A stretch of 64,000 nt of DNA from Betaproteobacteria bacterium. GTDB lineage: Bacteria; Pseudomonadota; Gammaproteobacteria; Burkholderiales; SG8-39. The notes beneath the pieces were generated by a model. The model searched no databases. It worked only from the letters and a program-made list of their open reading frames with translations, and was not told where the DNA came from. Position 1 is the stretch's first letter. Every line of letters starts with the position of its first letter. Below are positions 51,341-59,456 of this stretch, in pieces. The translations under genes were made by a program, and so were the position numbers. The stretch lies in the NCBI GenBank assembly GCA_009693435.1, contig SHXF01000005.1, forward strand, positions 9,765-73,764. Reading direction: 5' to 3'.

Positions 51341-52872
51341 GCCGCGGGTGCTTTGCCGGCATTCTCCGACGAAAGTGCAATGGCGTTGTCGCGCAGCACC
51401 CGCTTCAGAATTTTTCCGGTGGCGCTTTTCGGCAATTCGGCAACGATGTCGACCTGCGCCGGCGCCTTGTAGGCAGCCAGTTTTTCCCTGCACCACTTGC
51501 CGATGTCCTCGCCGGTCAGAGCGGCGTTCTCGCCCAGCACTGCGGCAACGCGCACCACTTCGCCCTTGACCGGGTCGGGCACGCCGTAGACCGCCACTTC
51601 CTTGATGCCGGGGATCTGGTACAGATAGTGCTCAACCTCAGCGGGCCAGACCTTGAAGCCCGAGACATTGATCATGTCCTTCACCCGATCGACGATGAAT
51701 ACATAGCCTTCTTCGTCCTGGCGGCCGATGTCGCCCGAATGCAGCCAGCCAGTGCGCAGGGCGCGCGCAGTCTCCTGCGGATTGCCCCAGTAGCCCTTCA
51801 TCACGCCGGGCCCGCGGATGACGATTTCGCCCCATTCACCGCGCGCCACTTCCTTGTCGTTCTCGTCGAAGATGCGCACCTCGAAATCTTCGATCGCGGT
51901 GCCGACGCTGCCGAACTTGTGTTTGGTGACGTGGTTGTACGCGGCGCAGGGCGCGCACTCGGTGAGGCCGTAGCCCTCGTATACCAACTGTCTGTAGGAT
52001 TCGGTCCAGCGGCGCGATATTTCCTGCGGCATGGTGGCCGCGGCCGAGAAAAAATAGCGCACAGAGGCCAGTTTTTCTGCGGCCACGCCGGCACTCAGGA
52101 GTGCGATGTAAATGGTAGGCACGCCGAAGAACATGGTGACCTTGTCACGCGCGATGCTATCGATGACCTGGTCCGGGACGAAACGGCGATGCAGCACCAC
52201 GGTGGCGCCCGACTCGAATGCGCCGTTCATGATGAAATTCTGGGCAAACACGTGGAACAGCGGCAGGAATACGATCAGCCGGTCGGCGGGCCGCATGCCG
52301 GCGCAGGCCGCCGTGGTGCGCACGTTCGACTGCACGTTGCGATGGCTCAGGGTGACGCCCTTGGGTACGCCGGTGGTGCCGGAGGAATAGAGCAGGGCAG
52401 CCGGGTCGTCCGGCTTCATGCGGGTGCATTTCAGCGGCACAGAAGCACCCAGTTCCAGCCACTCTTTCAGATTCGGCAGGTCGGCCGTACCTTCACAGAT
52501 CACGACCTGGTCGAGCAGCGGACAGTCGTCGCGCGGGATGTGGGGCAACAGGTCGGCAACAGTGAAAATAATTCCGGCACCGGAATCGTTGATGATGAAT
52601 TTGACTTCCTCGGACTTGAAGATGGCATTGATCGACACTGCCACGGCGCCTGCCCGCAGCACCGCCAGGTAGACCAGCGCGAATGCAGGAATGTTGGGCA
52701 GGTACAGGGCCACCCGGTCGCCCCGCTTTACGCCGCGCAGCAGCAGCGCGCGGGCCAGCGCGGCTGCGCAATCATTGAGCGCAGCGTAGGCGATCTGGCT
52801 GCCTTCGAAGACGATCGCCGGATGCTGCGCGGTGCGCAGCGCGGCCAGTTGCACATGATCGGCGACGTTCAT
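51337..52872 (-). CDS. AMP-forming acyl-CoA synthetase (fatty-acid-CoA-ligase-like)
   Basis: A 511-residue adenylate-forming ligase. Motifs: YSSGTTGVPKGVTLSH (A3, about 163), YEGYGLTECAPCAAYN (A5), GWLHSGDIGRQDEEGYVFIV (A7), DRVKDMINVSGFKVWPAEVE (A8) and PKSATGKILKRVLRDN (A10, with the catalytic Lys). It activates an acid with ATP and CoA. It is the third gene of a minus-strand run: BKACE, tartrate-dehydrogenase-like, ligase. It begins 7 bases after the dehydrogenase stop. The second ligase of the window (32563) has a different neighbourhood. Chain length cannot be fixed from motifs. Confidence 0.92.
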   Translation of the reverse strand: MNVADHVQLAALRTAQHPAIVFEGSQIAYAALNDCAAALARALLLRGVKRGDRVALYLPNIPAFALVYLAVLRAGAVAVSINAIFKSEEVKFIINDSGAGIIFTVADLLPHIPRDDCPLLDQVVICEGTADLPNLKEWLELGASVPLKCTRMKPDDPAALLYSSGTTGVPKGVTLSHRNVQSNVRTTAACAGMRPADRLIVFLPLFHVFAQNFIMNGAFESGATVVLHRRFVPDQVIDSIARDKVTMFFGVPTIYIALLSAGVAAEKLASVRYFFSAAATMPQEISRRWTESYRQLVYEGYGLTECAPCAAYNHVTKHKFGSVGTAIEDFEVRIFDENDKEVARGEWGEIVIRGPGVMKGYWGNPQETARALRTGWLHSGDIGRQDEEGYVFIVDRVKDMINVSGFKVWPAEVEHYLYQIPGIKEVAVYGVPDPVKGEVVRVAAVLGENAALTGEDIGKWCREKLAAYKAPAQVDIVAELPKSATGKILKRVLRDNAIALSSENAGKAPAA

Positions 52873-52879
52873 GCAGTGA

Positions 52880-53938
52880 TCAGCCGAGCGCGTCGGCGAT
52901 GGCCTTGCCCATCTCGTCGGTCGACGCTTTGCCGCCGATGTCGCGGGTGCGCGGTCCTTCCGTAAGCACGCGCTCTATCGCGCGCACTATGCTGTCTGCG
53001 GCGGCCTTGTGTCCCAGGTGCTCCAGCATCATGGCGCCCGACCAGATTTGTCCCACCGGGTTGGCGATATTCCTGCCAGCGATGTCCGGTGCCGACCCGT
53101 GCACCGGCTCGAACAACGATGGATAGCGGCCCTCCGGGTTGATGTTGCCCGAGGGTGCGATGCCGATGGTGCCGGTGCAGGCCGGTCCCAGATCGGACAG
53201 GATGTCGCCGAACAGGTTTGAACCCACGACCACGTCGAACCAGTCCGGATGCTGCACGAAATGCGCGGTGAGAATGTCGATGTGGTACTGATCGACGCGA
53301 ATGTCCGGATACTCTTTCGCCATGGCGGCAAAACGCTCGTCCCAGTAGGGCATGGTGATGGATATCCCATTCGATTTGGTGGCCGAGGTCACATGCTTTT
53401 TCGGCCGCGTCTTCGCCAGCTCGAAGGCATAGCGCAGGATGCGGTCGGTGCCGTGGCGCGTGAAGGTGGACTGTTGCACCACCGTTTCACGCTCGGTGCC
53501 GTCAAACATGCGCCCGCCTACGGAGGAGTATTCGCCTTCGGTATTTTCACGCACCACCCAGAAATCGATGTCACCGGGATTGCGGTCGCGCAGCGGAGAC
53601 TGTATCCCCGGCATCAGGCGCACTGGACGCAGATTGACATAGAGATCGAAAGACCGCCGCATCGGGATCAGCAATTCCCACAGGGACACATGGTCGGGCA
53701 CGCCGGGATAGCCGCAGGCGCCGAAAAAAATCGCGTCGTGCTTGCTGATGGATTGCAGGCCGTCCACCGGCATCATGCGGCCATGTCTGGCGCGGTACTC
53801 GCAACTCCACGGATATTCGTCCCACTCGAAGCCCAGGTCGAACTTTCTGCCGATGGCCTCCAGGGTCCGGATGCCTTCGGGCATGACTTCCTTGCCGATG
53901 CCATCCCCGGGAATCACGGCGATTTTGTATTTTTTCAT
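52880..53938 (-). CDS. Tartrate / D-malate dehydrogenase-like enzyme (isopropylmalate dehydrogenase family)
   Basis: A 352-residue beta-decarboxylating dehydrogenase. IAVIPGDGIGKEVMPEGIR starts it, VVRENTEGEYSSVGGRMFDG carries the substrate-binding loop, and the metal and NAD sites are VVGSNLFGDILSDLGPACTG and LFEPVHGSAPDIAGRNIANP. The substrate loop and length are closest to tartrate dehydrogenase / D-malate dehydrogenase rather than LeuB. It oxidises and decarboxylates a 2-hydroxy diacid with NAD+ and Mn2+ or Mg2+. It lies 70 bases after BKACE and 7 bases before the ligase. Actual substrate may be another 3-substituted malate. Confidence 0.9.
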   Translation of the reverse strand: MKKYKIAVIPGDGIGKEVMPEGIRTLEAIGRKFDLGFEWDEYPWSCEYRARHGRMMPVDGLQSISKHDAIFFGACGYPGVPDHVSLWELLIPMRRSFDLYVNLRPVRLMPGIQSPLRDRNPGDIDFWVVRENTEGEYSSVGGRMFDGTERETVVQQSTFTRHGTDRILRYAFELAKTRPKKHVTSATKSNGISITMPYWDERFAAMAKEYPDIRVDQYHIDILTAHFVQHPDWFDVVVGSNLFGDILSDLGPACTGTIGIAPSGNINPEGRYPSLFEPVHGSAPDIAGRNIANPVGQIWSGAMMLEHLGHKAAADSIVRAIERVLTEGPRTRDIGGKASTDEMGKAIADALG

Positions 53939-54008
53939 GTCTATTGCGCCCTCGGTTGATCGTCCTGCGGACGATGGCGTTATGGCCGGTTGGCGGCTCG
54001 CGCCGGGC

Positions 54009-54944
54009 CTAGAACGCGACGTTGTCGCGGCCCTTCAGTTTGAGCATCTGGCGCGCGTCCTCGGCAGTGGCGATCTGGAGGCCCAGTTCCTCGAGGATGC
54101 GGCGCACCTTGGCAACCTGTTCTGCGTTGGTCTTTGCCAGCGTGCCGCGTCCCAGCCACAGGCTGTCCTCCAGGCCGACCCGCACGTTGCCGCCCATGGT
54201 TGCCGATTGCGCGGCGATGAACATCTGGTTGCGTCCCGCGCCCAGCACCGACCACAGGTAGGCGTCGCCGAACAGCCGGTCGGCGGTGCGCTTCATGTGC
54301 AGCACGTCTTCCGGGTGCGGGCCGATGCCGCCGCGGAGGCCGAACACCGACTGGATGAACAGCGGCGGCTTCACCAGCCTGCGGTCGAGGAAATGCGCTG
54401 CGGTGTACAGGTGGCCGATGTCGTAGCACTCGATCTCGAAGCGCGTGTCATTGCCGCTGCAGGATTCGAGGATGTAGGCGATGTCCTTGAAGGTATTCCT
54501 GAAGATGCGCTCGTCGCTGCCGAGCAGGTAGGGCTTTTCCCAGTCGTACTTCCATTCGCTGTGGCGGCCGGCCATTTCGTACAGCCCGAAATTCATCGAA
54601 CCCATGTTGAGCGAGGCGACCTCCGGTTTCAGGCGCAGCGCCGGCTGCAGGCGCTCTTCGATGGACATGGTGGGTGCGCCGCCCGTTGTCAGGTTGAGCA
54701 CCGCGTCCGATGCCTCCCTGATTCTCGGCAGGAAGCGCCGGAACATTTCCGGATCTTGGGTGGGGCGTCCGTCCGCGGGTTCGCGCGCATGCAGGTGAAT
54801 GATGGCGGCCCCGGCTCGTGCTGCGCCGATCGCCGCTTCGGCAATTTCGTCCGGTGTCACCGGCAAGTACGGCGACATGGTGGGTGTGTGGATGGAGCCG
54901 GTGACGGCACAGGTGATGATGACTTTGCCTTGGGGTGCGGCCAT
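54009..54944 (-). CDS. BKACE-family beta-keto acid cleavage enzyme (DUF849)
   Basis: A 311-residue TIM-barrel, zinc-dependent enzyme. It starts GKVIITCAVTGSIHTPTMSP, holds the Zn-binding H-x-H in IIHLHAREPADGRP (about 48-52), then LNLTTGGAPTMSIEERL, EIECYDIGHLYTAAHF and GIGPHPEDVLHMKR, and ends with VRVGLEDSLWLGRGTLAKTN (catalytic Glu/Asp region). Kce-like members split a beta-keto acid with acetyl-CoA to give acetoacetate and an acyl-CoA. It is the first gene of the unit with a beta-decarboxylating dehydrogenase and a CoA ligase, and is divergent from tsaB. Which keto acid it cleaves depends on pocket residues I cannot assign by eye. Confidence 0.9.
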   Translation of the reverse strand: MAAPQGKVIITCAVTGSIHTPTMSPYLPVTPDEIAEAAIGAARAGAAIIHLHAREPADGRPTQDPEMFRRFLPRIREASDAVLNLTTGGAPTMSIEERLQPALRLKPEVASLNMGSMNFGLYEMAGRHSEWKYDWEKPYLLGSDERIFRNTFKDIAYILESCSGNDTRFEIECYDIGHLYTAAHFLDRRLVKPPLFIQSVFGLRGGIGPHPEDVLHMKRTADRLFGDAYLWSVLGAGRNQMFIAAQSATMGGNVRVGLEDSLWLGRGTLAKTNAEQVAKVRRILEELGLQIATAEDARQMLKLKGRDNVAF

Positions 54945-55124
54945 GGTGTGTTGTCCTGCGAGATTTGTCGTGTGTGAGTTTCAGACGGCGTCGCGGCGGC
55001 GAAGCGGGCCGGAGAACGCGGTTTGTCCTTGAAGCAGGGCGAATTCTAGTCCCCTCTGCCGCCGCCGTGTTTCCCGCGACACCAAGGCGCGGCGTTGCGG
55101 CGCAGTCCTGCCGCGGGCATGGGC

Positions 55125-55130
55125 TACAAT
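55125..55130 (+). promoter_or_regulatory. Candidate -10 box of the tsaB operon
   Basis: TACAAT at 55125-55130 lies 52 bases upstream of the GTG start of tsaB in the gap to the divergent BKACE gene. No well-spaced -35 is seen (the nearest TTGCGG is 24 bases away), so the assignment rests on the hexamer and position only. Confidence 0.3.
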
Positions 55131-55182
55131 TCTCGCGTTTCCACATTGACTTTCCCGGCTGTATGCGGAGAACCTGCGCGAC

Positions 55183-55872
55183 GTGAATCTGCTGGCCATC
55201 GAGACTTCCACGGAATACTGCTCGCTTGCGGTCGCATCGGGCGACAGCGTCTGGGCCCGCCACGAACTGGCCGGCCAGCGCCATGCGGAAACCATACTCC
55301 AGGCGATTCGCGAACTGCTGACGAGCGCAGGTCTGGCCATCGCCGACATTGAAGGCATTGCCTACGGCGCCGGGCCGGGATCATTTACCGGATTGCGTGT
55401 TGCCTGCGGCGTCGCTCAGGGTCTCGCGATGGCGGGCGACATCGGGGTAGTGGGGATAGTTTCGTTGCTCGCGGTTGCGGAACAATCAGGCGCGCGGCGC
55501 GCCATCTGCTGCATCGATGCGCGCATGGGCGAGGTGTATCATGCCGCGTATCGTCGCAATGCCGATGACAGCTGGACCGAACTGATTCCGCCCCGCGTGT
55601 GCCGGCCAGACGCGGTGCCGCCTGTTCATGATGCCGATAGCGAGGGTTCGTGGAGCGGTTGCGGCAGCGGCTTTCTGGCGTATCGCGATATCCTGGAACT
55701 TCGCTACGCGGGACAACTGGTGTCCATCGTTCCCGATGCGTTGCCCACGGCAAGCGCAATGCTGCGGCTGGCGAAGCCGCGATTCGACGCGGGTGCGGCA
55801 CGCGAACCGGGGTCGGCCATCCCGGTATACATTCGTGATCGTGTGGCCCTGAAGACAAGCGAGAGAGCATGA
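55183..55872 (+). CDS. tsaB: tRNA threonylcarbamoyladenosine biosynthesis protein TsaB
   Basis: A 229-residue protein of the ASKHA-like fold. It opens LLAIETSTEYCSLAV, has GIAYGAGPGSFTGLRVACG (about 60-78), the diagnostic TsaB segment, and CIDARMGEVYHAAYRR (about 106). TsaB is the partner of TsaD and TsaE in making t6A37 of tRNAs that read ANN codons. The gene starts with GTG; no better ATG exists. Its stop overlaps the rimI ATG by four bases (ATGA at 55869-55872), and the tsaB-rimI-udg order is common in betaproteobacteria. Housekeeping gene. Confidence 0.94.
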   Translation: MNLLAIETSTEYCSLAVASGDSVWARHELAGQRHAETILQAIRELLTSAGLAIADIEGIAYGAGPGSFTGLRVACGVAQGLAMAGDIGVVGIVSLLAVAEQSGARRAICCIDARMGEVYHAAYRRNADDSWTELIPPRVCRPDAVPPVHDADSEGSWSGCGSGFLAYRDILELRYAGQLVSIVPDALPTASAMLRLAKPRFDAGAAREPGSAIPVYIRDRVALKTSERA

Positions 55873-56372
55873 GCGCGGTGATGCGCCCCGTAGCGGGTCT
55901 CGAACCGATGAGCGAAGCCGATCTGGCCGATGTGATGGCAATCGAGCAGGCGATCTACGCCTTTCCCTGGACCATAGGCAATTTCCACGATTCGTTGCGC
56001 GCAGGCTACCGTTGCCTCGTGTATCGGACTGGGCGTTCCCCGCGCTCTGCACATTCTTGCGCGGGGGGGATGGATGGCTGTATGGCCGGGTATGCAGTAA
56101 TGCTGGTTGCGGCCGGAGAAGCGCATCTGCTGAACCTGAGCGTTGCATTGGCTTGCCAGCGCCGCGGTCATGGCTCGCTGGTGCTGAAGCAACTCATCGG
56201 ACTCGCCCGCGACTGCGGAGCGGAGCGGCTGTTCCTCGAGGTGCGGCCTTCGAATGACGCGGGGCGCAAGCTGTACGCGCGTCACGGATTCACCGAAGCA
56301 GGCGTGCGCCGCAACTACTACCCGGCGGCCGAGGGCCGCGAAGACGCGCTGGTGCTGTCGTTGCTGCTGTGA
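55869..56372 (+). CDS. rimI: Ribosomal-protein-alanine N-acetyltransferase RimI
   Basis: A 167-residue GNAT acetyltransferase. AcCoA-binding motif A is in LNLSVALACQRRGHGSLVLK (about 91-110), with R-R-G-H-G as Q/R-x-x-G-x-G; LFLEVRPSNDAGRKLYARHG (about 125-144) is the RimI-type motif B, followed by RRNYYP. It acetylates the N-terminal alanine of ribosomal protein S18 in E. coli. A 12-residue Gly/Ser/Cys loop (SPRSAHSCAGGMDGCMAG) between the second and third strands is longer than usual. Translationally coupled to tsaB by an ATGA overlap. Confidence 0.92.
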   Translation: MSAVMRPVAGLEPMSEADLADVMAIEQAIYAFPWTIGNFHDSLRAGYRCLVYRTGRSPRSAHSCAGGMDGCMAGYAVMLVAAGEAHLLNLSVALACQRRGHGSLVLKQLIGLARDCGAERLFLEVRPSNDAGRKLYARHGFTEAGVRRNYYPAAEGREDALVLSLLL

Positions 56373-56379
56373 GGGCAGG

Positions 56380-57207
56380 GTGAGCCGGCGCGAGCAGTTC
56401 CTCAACGAGATGGGCCTGGGACCGGTTTGGTTTCTGCGCACGCGCGCTGAACAGGAAACGACGCAGGAAACCGGGCGGGCGATTCACCCGGCAATGCCGG
56501 ACGATGCAGGAATGGATGCGCTTCCCCGCGCGGCTATTACCGCGGGGGGCGGAGCGATCCCGGGCCTGAAGGAAGGCGATTCGCATCCTGGCGCAGGGGC
56601 GCTGCAGTCTCTGGCGGCAGGCGACGAACGCAGCGCGCGCATTGCGGGCATGGACTGGGCCGAACTGAGACAGGCGGTCACGGGTTGCCAGGCCTGCGCG
56701 TTGCACGCCACTCGTCGCAACACGGTCTTCGGCAGCGGGGACGAACGGGCGGAATGGATGATAGTCGGAGAAGCGCCCGGGGCCGAGGAGGACGCCCGCG
56801 GCGAACCGTTTGTCGGTCAGGCGGGCAAATTGCTCGACAACATGCTGGCGGCGATCGGACTGATCCGAGGCAAGAATGTGTACATCGCCAACGTGCTGAA
56901 GTGCCGCCCGCCTGGCAATCGCAATCCCGAACCCCGCGAGGTGGCGCAGTGCGCCCACCACCTGGTGCGTCAGGTGGCGCTGGTTCAGCCCAAACTGATA
57001 CTTGCCATGGGACGGTTTGCAGCGCAGACGCTCCTCGATACCGAGGCGAGCATTTCCAGCCTGCGCGGCAGGGTGCATCGCTACCAGGGTGTGCCGACCG
57101 TCGTCACCTACCATCCCGCCTATCTGCTGCGCACCTTGCCGGACAAGGCCAAAGCCTGGGCGGACCTGTGCCTCGCCCGGCACACCTTGTCCGCGGCGGC
57201 AGGCTGA
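56380..57207 (+). CDS. Type 4 uracil-DNA glycosylase
   Basis: A 275-residue family-4 uracil-DNA glycosylase with a 4Fe-4S cluster. Cluster ligands are the pair in CQACALH (about 107-110) and the two in CRPPGNRNPEPREVAQC. Active-site stretches GEAPGAEEDARGEPFVGQAG and TYHPAYLLR are complete. The N-terminal 100 residues (REQFLNEMGLGPVWFLRTRA, then a variable linker) are typical of betaproteobacterial members. It removes uracil from deaminated DNA. The GTG at 56380 is the probable start, 8 bases after the rimI stop and with only a GGGCAGG ribosome site; the frame is open upstream through rimI as a shadow. Confidence 0.92.
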   Translation: MSRREQFLNEMGLGPVWFLRTRAEQETTQETGRAIHPAMPDDAGMDALPRAAITAGGGAIPGLKEGDSHPGAGALQSLAAGDERSARIAGMDWAELRQAVTGCQACALHATRRNTVFGSGDERAEWMIVGEAPGAEEDARGEPFVGQAGKLLDNMLAAIGLIRGKNVYIANVLKCRPPGNRNPEPREVAQCAHHLVRQVALVQPKLILAMGRFAAQTLLDTEASISSLRGRVHRYQGVPTVVTYHPAYLLRTLPDKAKAWADLCLARHTLSAAAG

Positions 57208-57278
57208 CAAGAGCATCGCGCCGCAATCCTGCGAAGACTGCCGGCGTCGCCGATCGGCGAGCCGTCGAGCGTCATTGA

Positions 57279-57755
57279 GGGACCGAAAACCGCATCGCCG
57301 TCGCACGCAACCGCTACATCAAGGCGGTGCAGGAATACAACACGCCGCCGCGCAGCGTGACCAGCTGGATCAATCGCTGGCGGAATTCGAGCAACGCAAA
57401 AGCGGCGCTTCCGCTGGTTGCATTGCTTGAAAACGTCACCCCGCGCCAGCGCGCCATTGAACAATTCGGCAGACTGCGCATCTGGGATACCGAACACAAC
57501 TGCGGTGTGCTGATCTACGTTCTGCTGGCCGATCGCACCGTGGAAATCATCGCCGATCGCGGCATCAATGCCAGAAAAGATGCCAACGAATGGGAAGATA
57601 TCTGCACGAACATGCAGCGTGAGTTTGCATCAGGGCGATTCGAGGCCGGTGCCATCGCCGGGATTCGGGCTATCAGCGACCTGCTGGGCGCTCACTTTCC
57701 CGTCGCGGGACGGGACAATCCGAACGATCTGCCGGACCGGCCGATACTTCTCTAG
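57279..57755 (+). pseudogene. LemA / TPM-domain fusion remnant
   Basis: One open frame (TGA at 57276 before it) begins GTENRIAVARNRYIKAVQEYN, the conserved C-terminal helix of LemA, loses LemA similarity within about 15 residues, and from about residue 50 continues as the C-terminal two thirds of a TPM-domain protein (RAIEQFGRLRIWDTEHNCGV, LADRTVEIIADRGINARK, FEAGAIAGIRAISDLLGAHF). Normally LemA, a YgcG-like TPM protein and a small TPM protein are three successive genes; an internal deletion would give this join. A GTG at 57327 could start a 142-residue product that lacks the TPM N-terminus. Called a remnant, but a stable short protein is not excluded. Confidence 0.72.
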
Positions 57756-57792
57756 CCAGTCGCCGCGCGTTCGCGCTGCGCCGGGATTCCGT

Positions 57793-59088
57793 TCAATGCC
57801 GTTCCATGCCGATCAGGTGCAGCGAATCTCCCTGGCGCTGGTTATACCTGTGGCGTTGAATGACCAGCAGCATGGAGCCGGCGACGAACGCGCCAAACAT
57901 CAGGATGATGATGTTGATGTGGATGTTTCCCCAGATCATGGCCGAATAGAGCACCAGCATCAGCAGAATCGAAAGGTTCTCGTTGAAATTCTGCACCGCA
58001 ATCGAGTGGCCCGCGGACAGCAGCACGTGGCCCCGGTGCTGCAGCAGCGCGTTCATCGGCACGACGAAGAAACCGGCCATCGCGCCGACCACGACCAACA
58101 GCGTGTAGACCGCCGGCATCGCGCTGACGGTCACCATCAGCATCACCACCAGGCCCATGATGACTCCGGCGGGCAACACCCTGAGCGATCCGCGCAAGGG
58201 AACGATTCGCGCAGCCAGCACCGCGCCTATCGCGATGCCGACCGCCGTTACGCCCTGAAGCGCGGCGCCTTTGTCCAGGGGCAGTCCGAGGTGGGACTCG
58301 GCCCAGCGCAGCACGATGAATTGCAGGGTGGCGCCCGCGCCCCAGAAAAGCGTGGTCACCGAGAGTGATATCTGCCCCAGCTTGTCCTTCCACAGGGTGG
58401 TGAAGCAATGGCCGAAATGGCAGACAAGCACGATGGGGTTCGTTGCCTGGCGCGCATATTTGGCGCCGGTGTCCGGTATGAACAGGTTGAACAGGGCGGC
58501 GAGTATGTAGAAGAACGCAATGATGAGAATCGCGGCCTCGGCCGGCGTGTCCACACCCGTGTCGAAGTTGGGAATGTCGATGGCGAGCAGCAGGGTGGAA
58601 ACCTCGGGACTGATCAGCTTCCCTCCGAGAACGACGCCGAGGATGATGGAGGCGACCGTGAGACCTTCGATCCAGCCGTTGGCGATGACCAGTTGCTGCG
58701 GGGGCAGCAGTTCGGTGAGGATGCCGTACTTTGCCGGCGAGTACGCGGCCGCGCCCAGCCCAACCACCGCGTAGGCGAGCAGCACGGTTACGTATTGCGG
58801 CAGGCCCGGCAGTGTGACTGCATCGTAGAAAAACATCATCCCGCATCCGACGATCTTCACCATGTTGGTGGCGAACATGACACGGCCTTTGGGCAGCGAG
58901 TCCGCGAATGCCCCGACAAACGGCGCGAGCACGACGTAGGAAACCGTGAAGAAGAATTTCAGCAAAGGCGTCATCCATGCGGGCCCCTGCATCTGGGCGA
59001 GCAGGGCGATGGACGCGATGAGCAGCGCGTTGTCGGCCAGCGACGAAAAAAACTGCGCCGCCATGATGGTGTAGAAGCCGCGCTTCAT
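57793..59088 (-). CDS. lplT: Lysophospholipid transporter LplT
   Basis: A 431-residue MFS protein with about twelve membrane segments. It starts KRGFYTIMAAQFFSSLADNA, the family mark (F-x-S-x-L-A-D-N-A), and has LAPFVGAFADSLPKGRVMFA (MFS signature between segments 2 and 3), GAAAYSPAKYGILTELLPPQ and MNALLQHRGHVLLSAGHSIA. LplT flips lysophospholipids inward across the inner membrane for re-acylation. It is not fused to an Aas-type acyltransferase. It is divergent from the LysR gene and, beyond it, alr-radA. Long disordered loop at 150-210 (GGKLISPEVSTLLLAIDIPN) is typical of the betaproteobacterial type. Confidence 0.92.
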   Translation of the reverse strand: MKRGFYTIMAAQFFSSLADNALLIASIALLAQMQGPAWMTPLLKFFFTVSYVVLAPFVGAFADSLPKGRVMFATNMVKIVGCGMMFFYDAVTLPGLPQYVTVLLAYAVVGLGAAAYSPAKYGILTELLPPQQLVIANGWIEGLTVASIILGVVLGGKLISPEVSTLLLAIDIPNFDTGVDTPAEAAILIIAFFYILAALFNLFIPDTGAKYARQATNPIVLVCHFGHCFTTLWKDKLGQISLSVTTLFWGAGATLQFIVLRWAESHLGLPLDKGAALQGVTAVGIAIGAVLAARIVPLRGSLRVLPAGVIMGLVVMLMVTVSAMPAVYTLLVVVGAMAGFFVVPMNALLQHRGHVLLSAGHSIAVQNFNENLSILLMLVLYSAMIWGNIHINIIILMFGAFVAGSMLLVIQRHRYNQRQGDSLHLIGMERH

Positions 59089-59233
59089 CGTATGAGTTTT
59101 TTCGATTGCAAAGGGTTCCGTGCCTTGCTGTTCGATGTCAGGCGTGCTTTATACCATGAGTGATTTGCACGATCGGCATCGGTATCCGACTTTATCGACG
59201 TCACCCGGCAGGAGTGGATCGAGTACCGGACCG

Positions 59234-59368
59234 TGTCCACGGATCGTGTCCAATTAGATGTCCTGTCGTCGTGTCCTGTTGTCGTGTCCTGCTGTCGTGT
59301 CCTGTTGTCGTGTCCTGTTGTCGTGTCCTGTTGTCGTGTCCTGTTGTCGTGTCCTGTTGTCGTGTCCA
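59234..59368. repeat. 13-bp tandem repeat array between lplT and the LysR gene
   Basis: About ten copies of a 13-base unit, consensus TGTCCTGTTGTCG, run from 59234 to 59368, with units at 59272, 59285, 59298, 59311, 59324, 59337 and 59350 in exact register and two degenerate units with a one-base slip at the left end. The array occupies the middle of the 368-base divergent gap, so copy number changes the distance between the two promoters. No gene is supportable in this gap. Confidence 0.93.
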
Positions 59369-59456
59369 TAAGGTGGCTCATTGCCTTGTCTTATGGTTGA
59401 ATAGCCGCGGGCCGGGCGAGGGTGCGCTGCAAGAACCTGCAACGGCGGGAGGAAGC

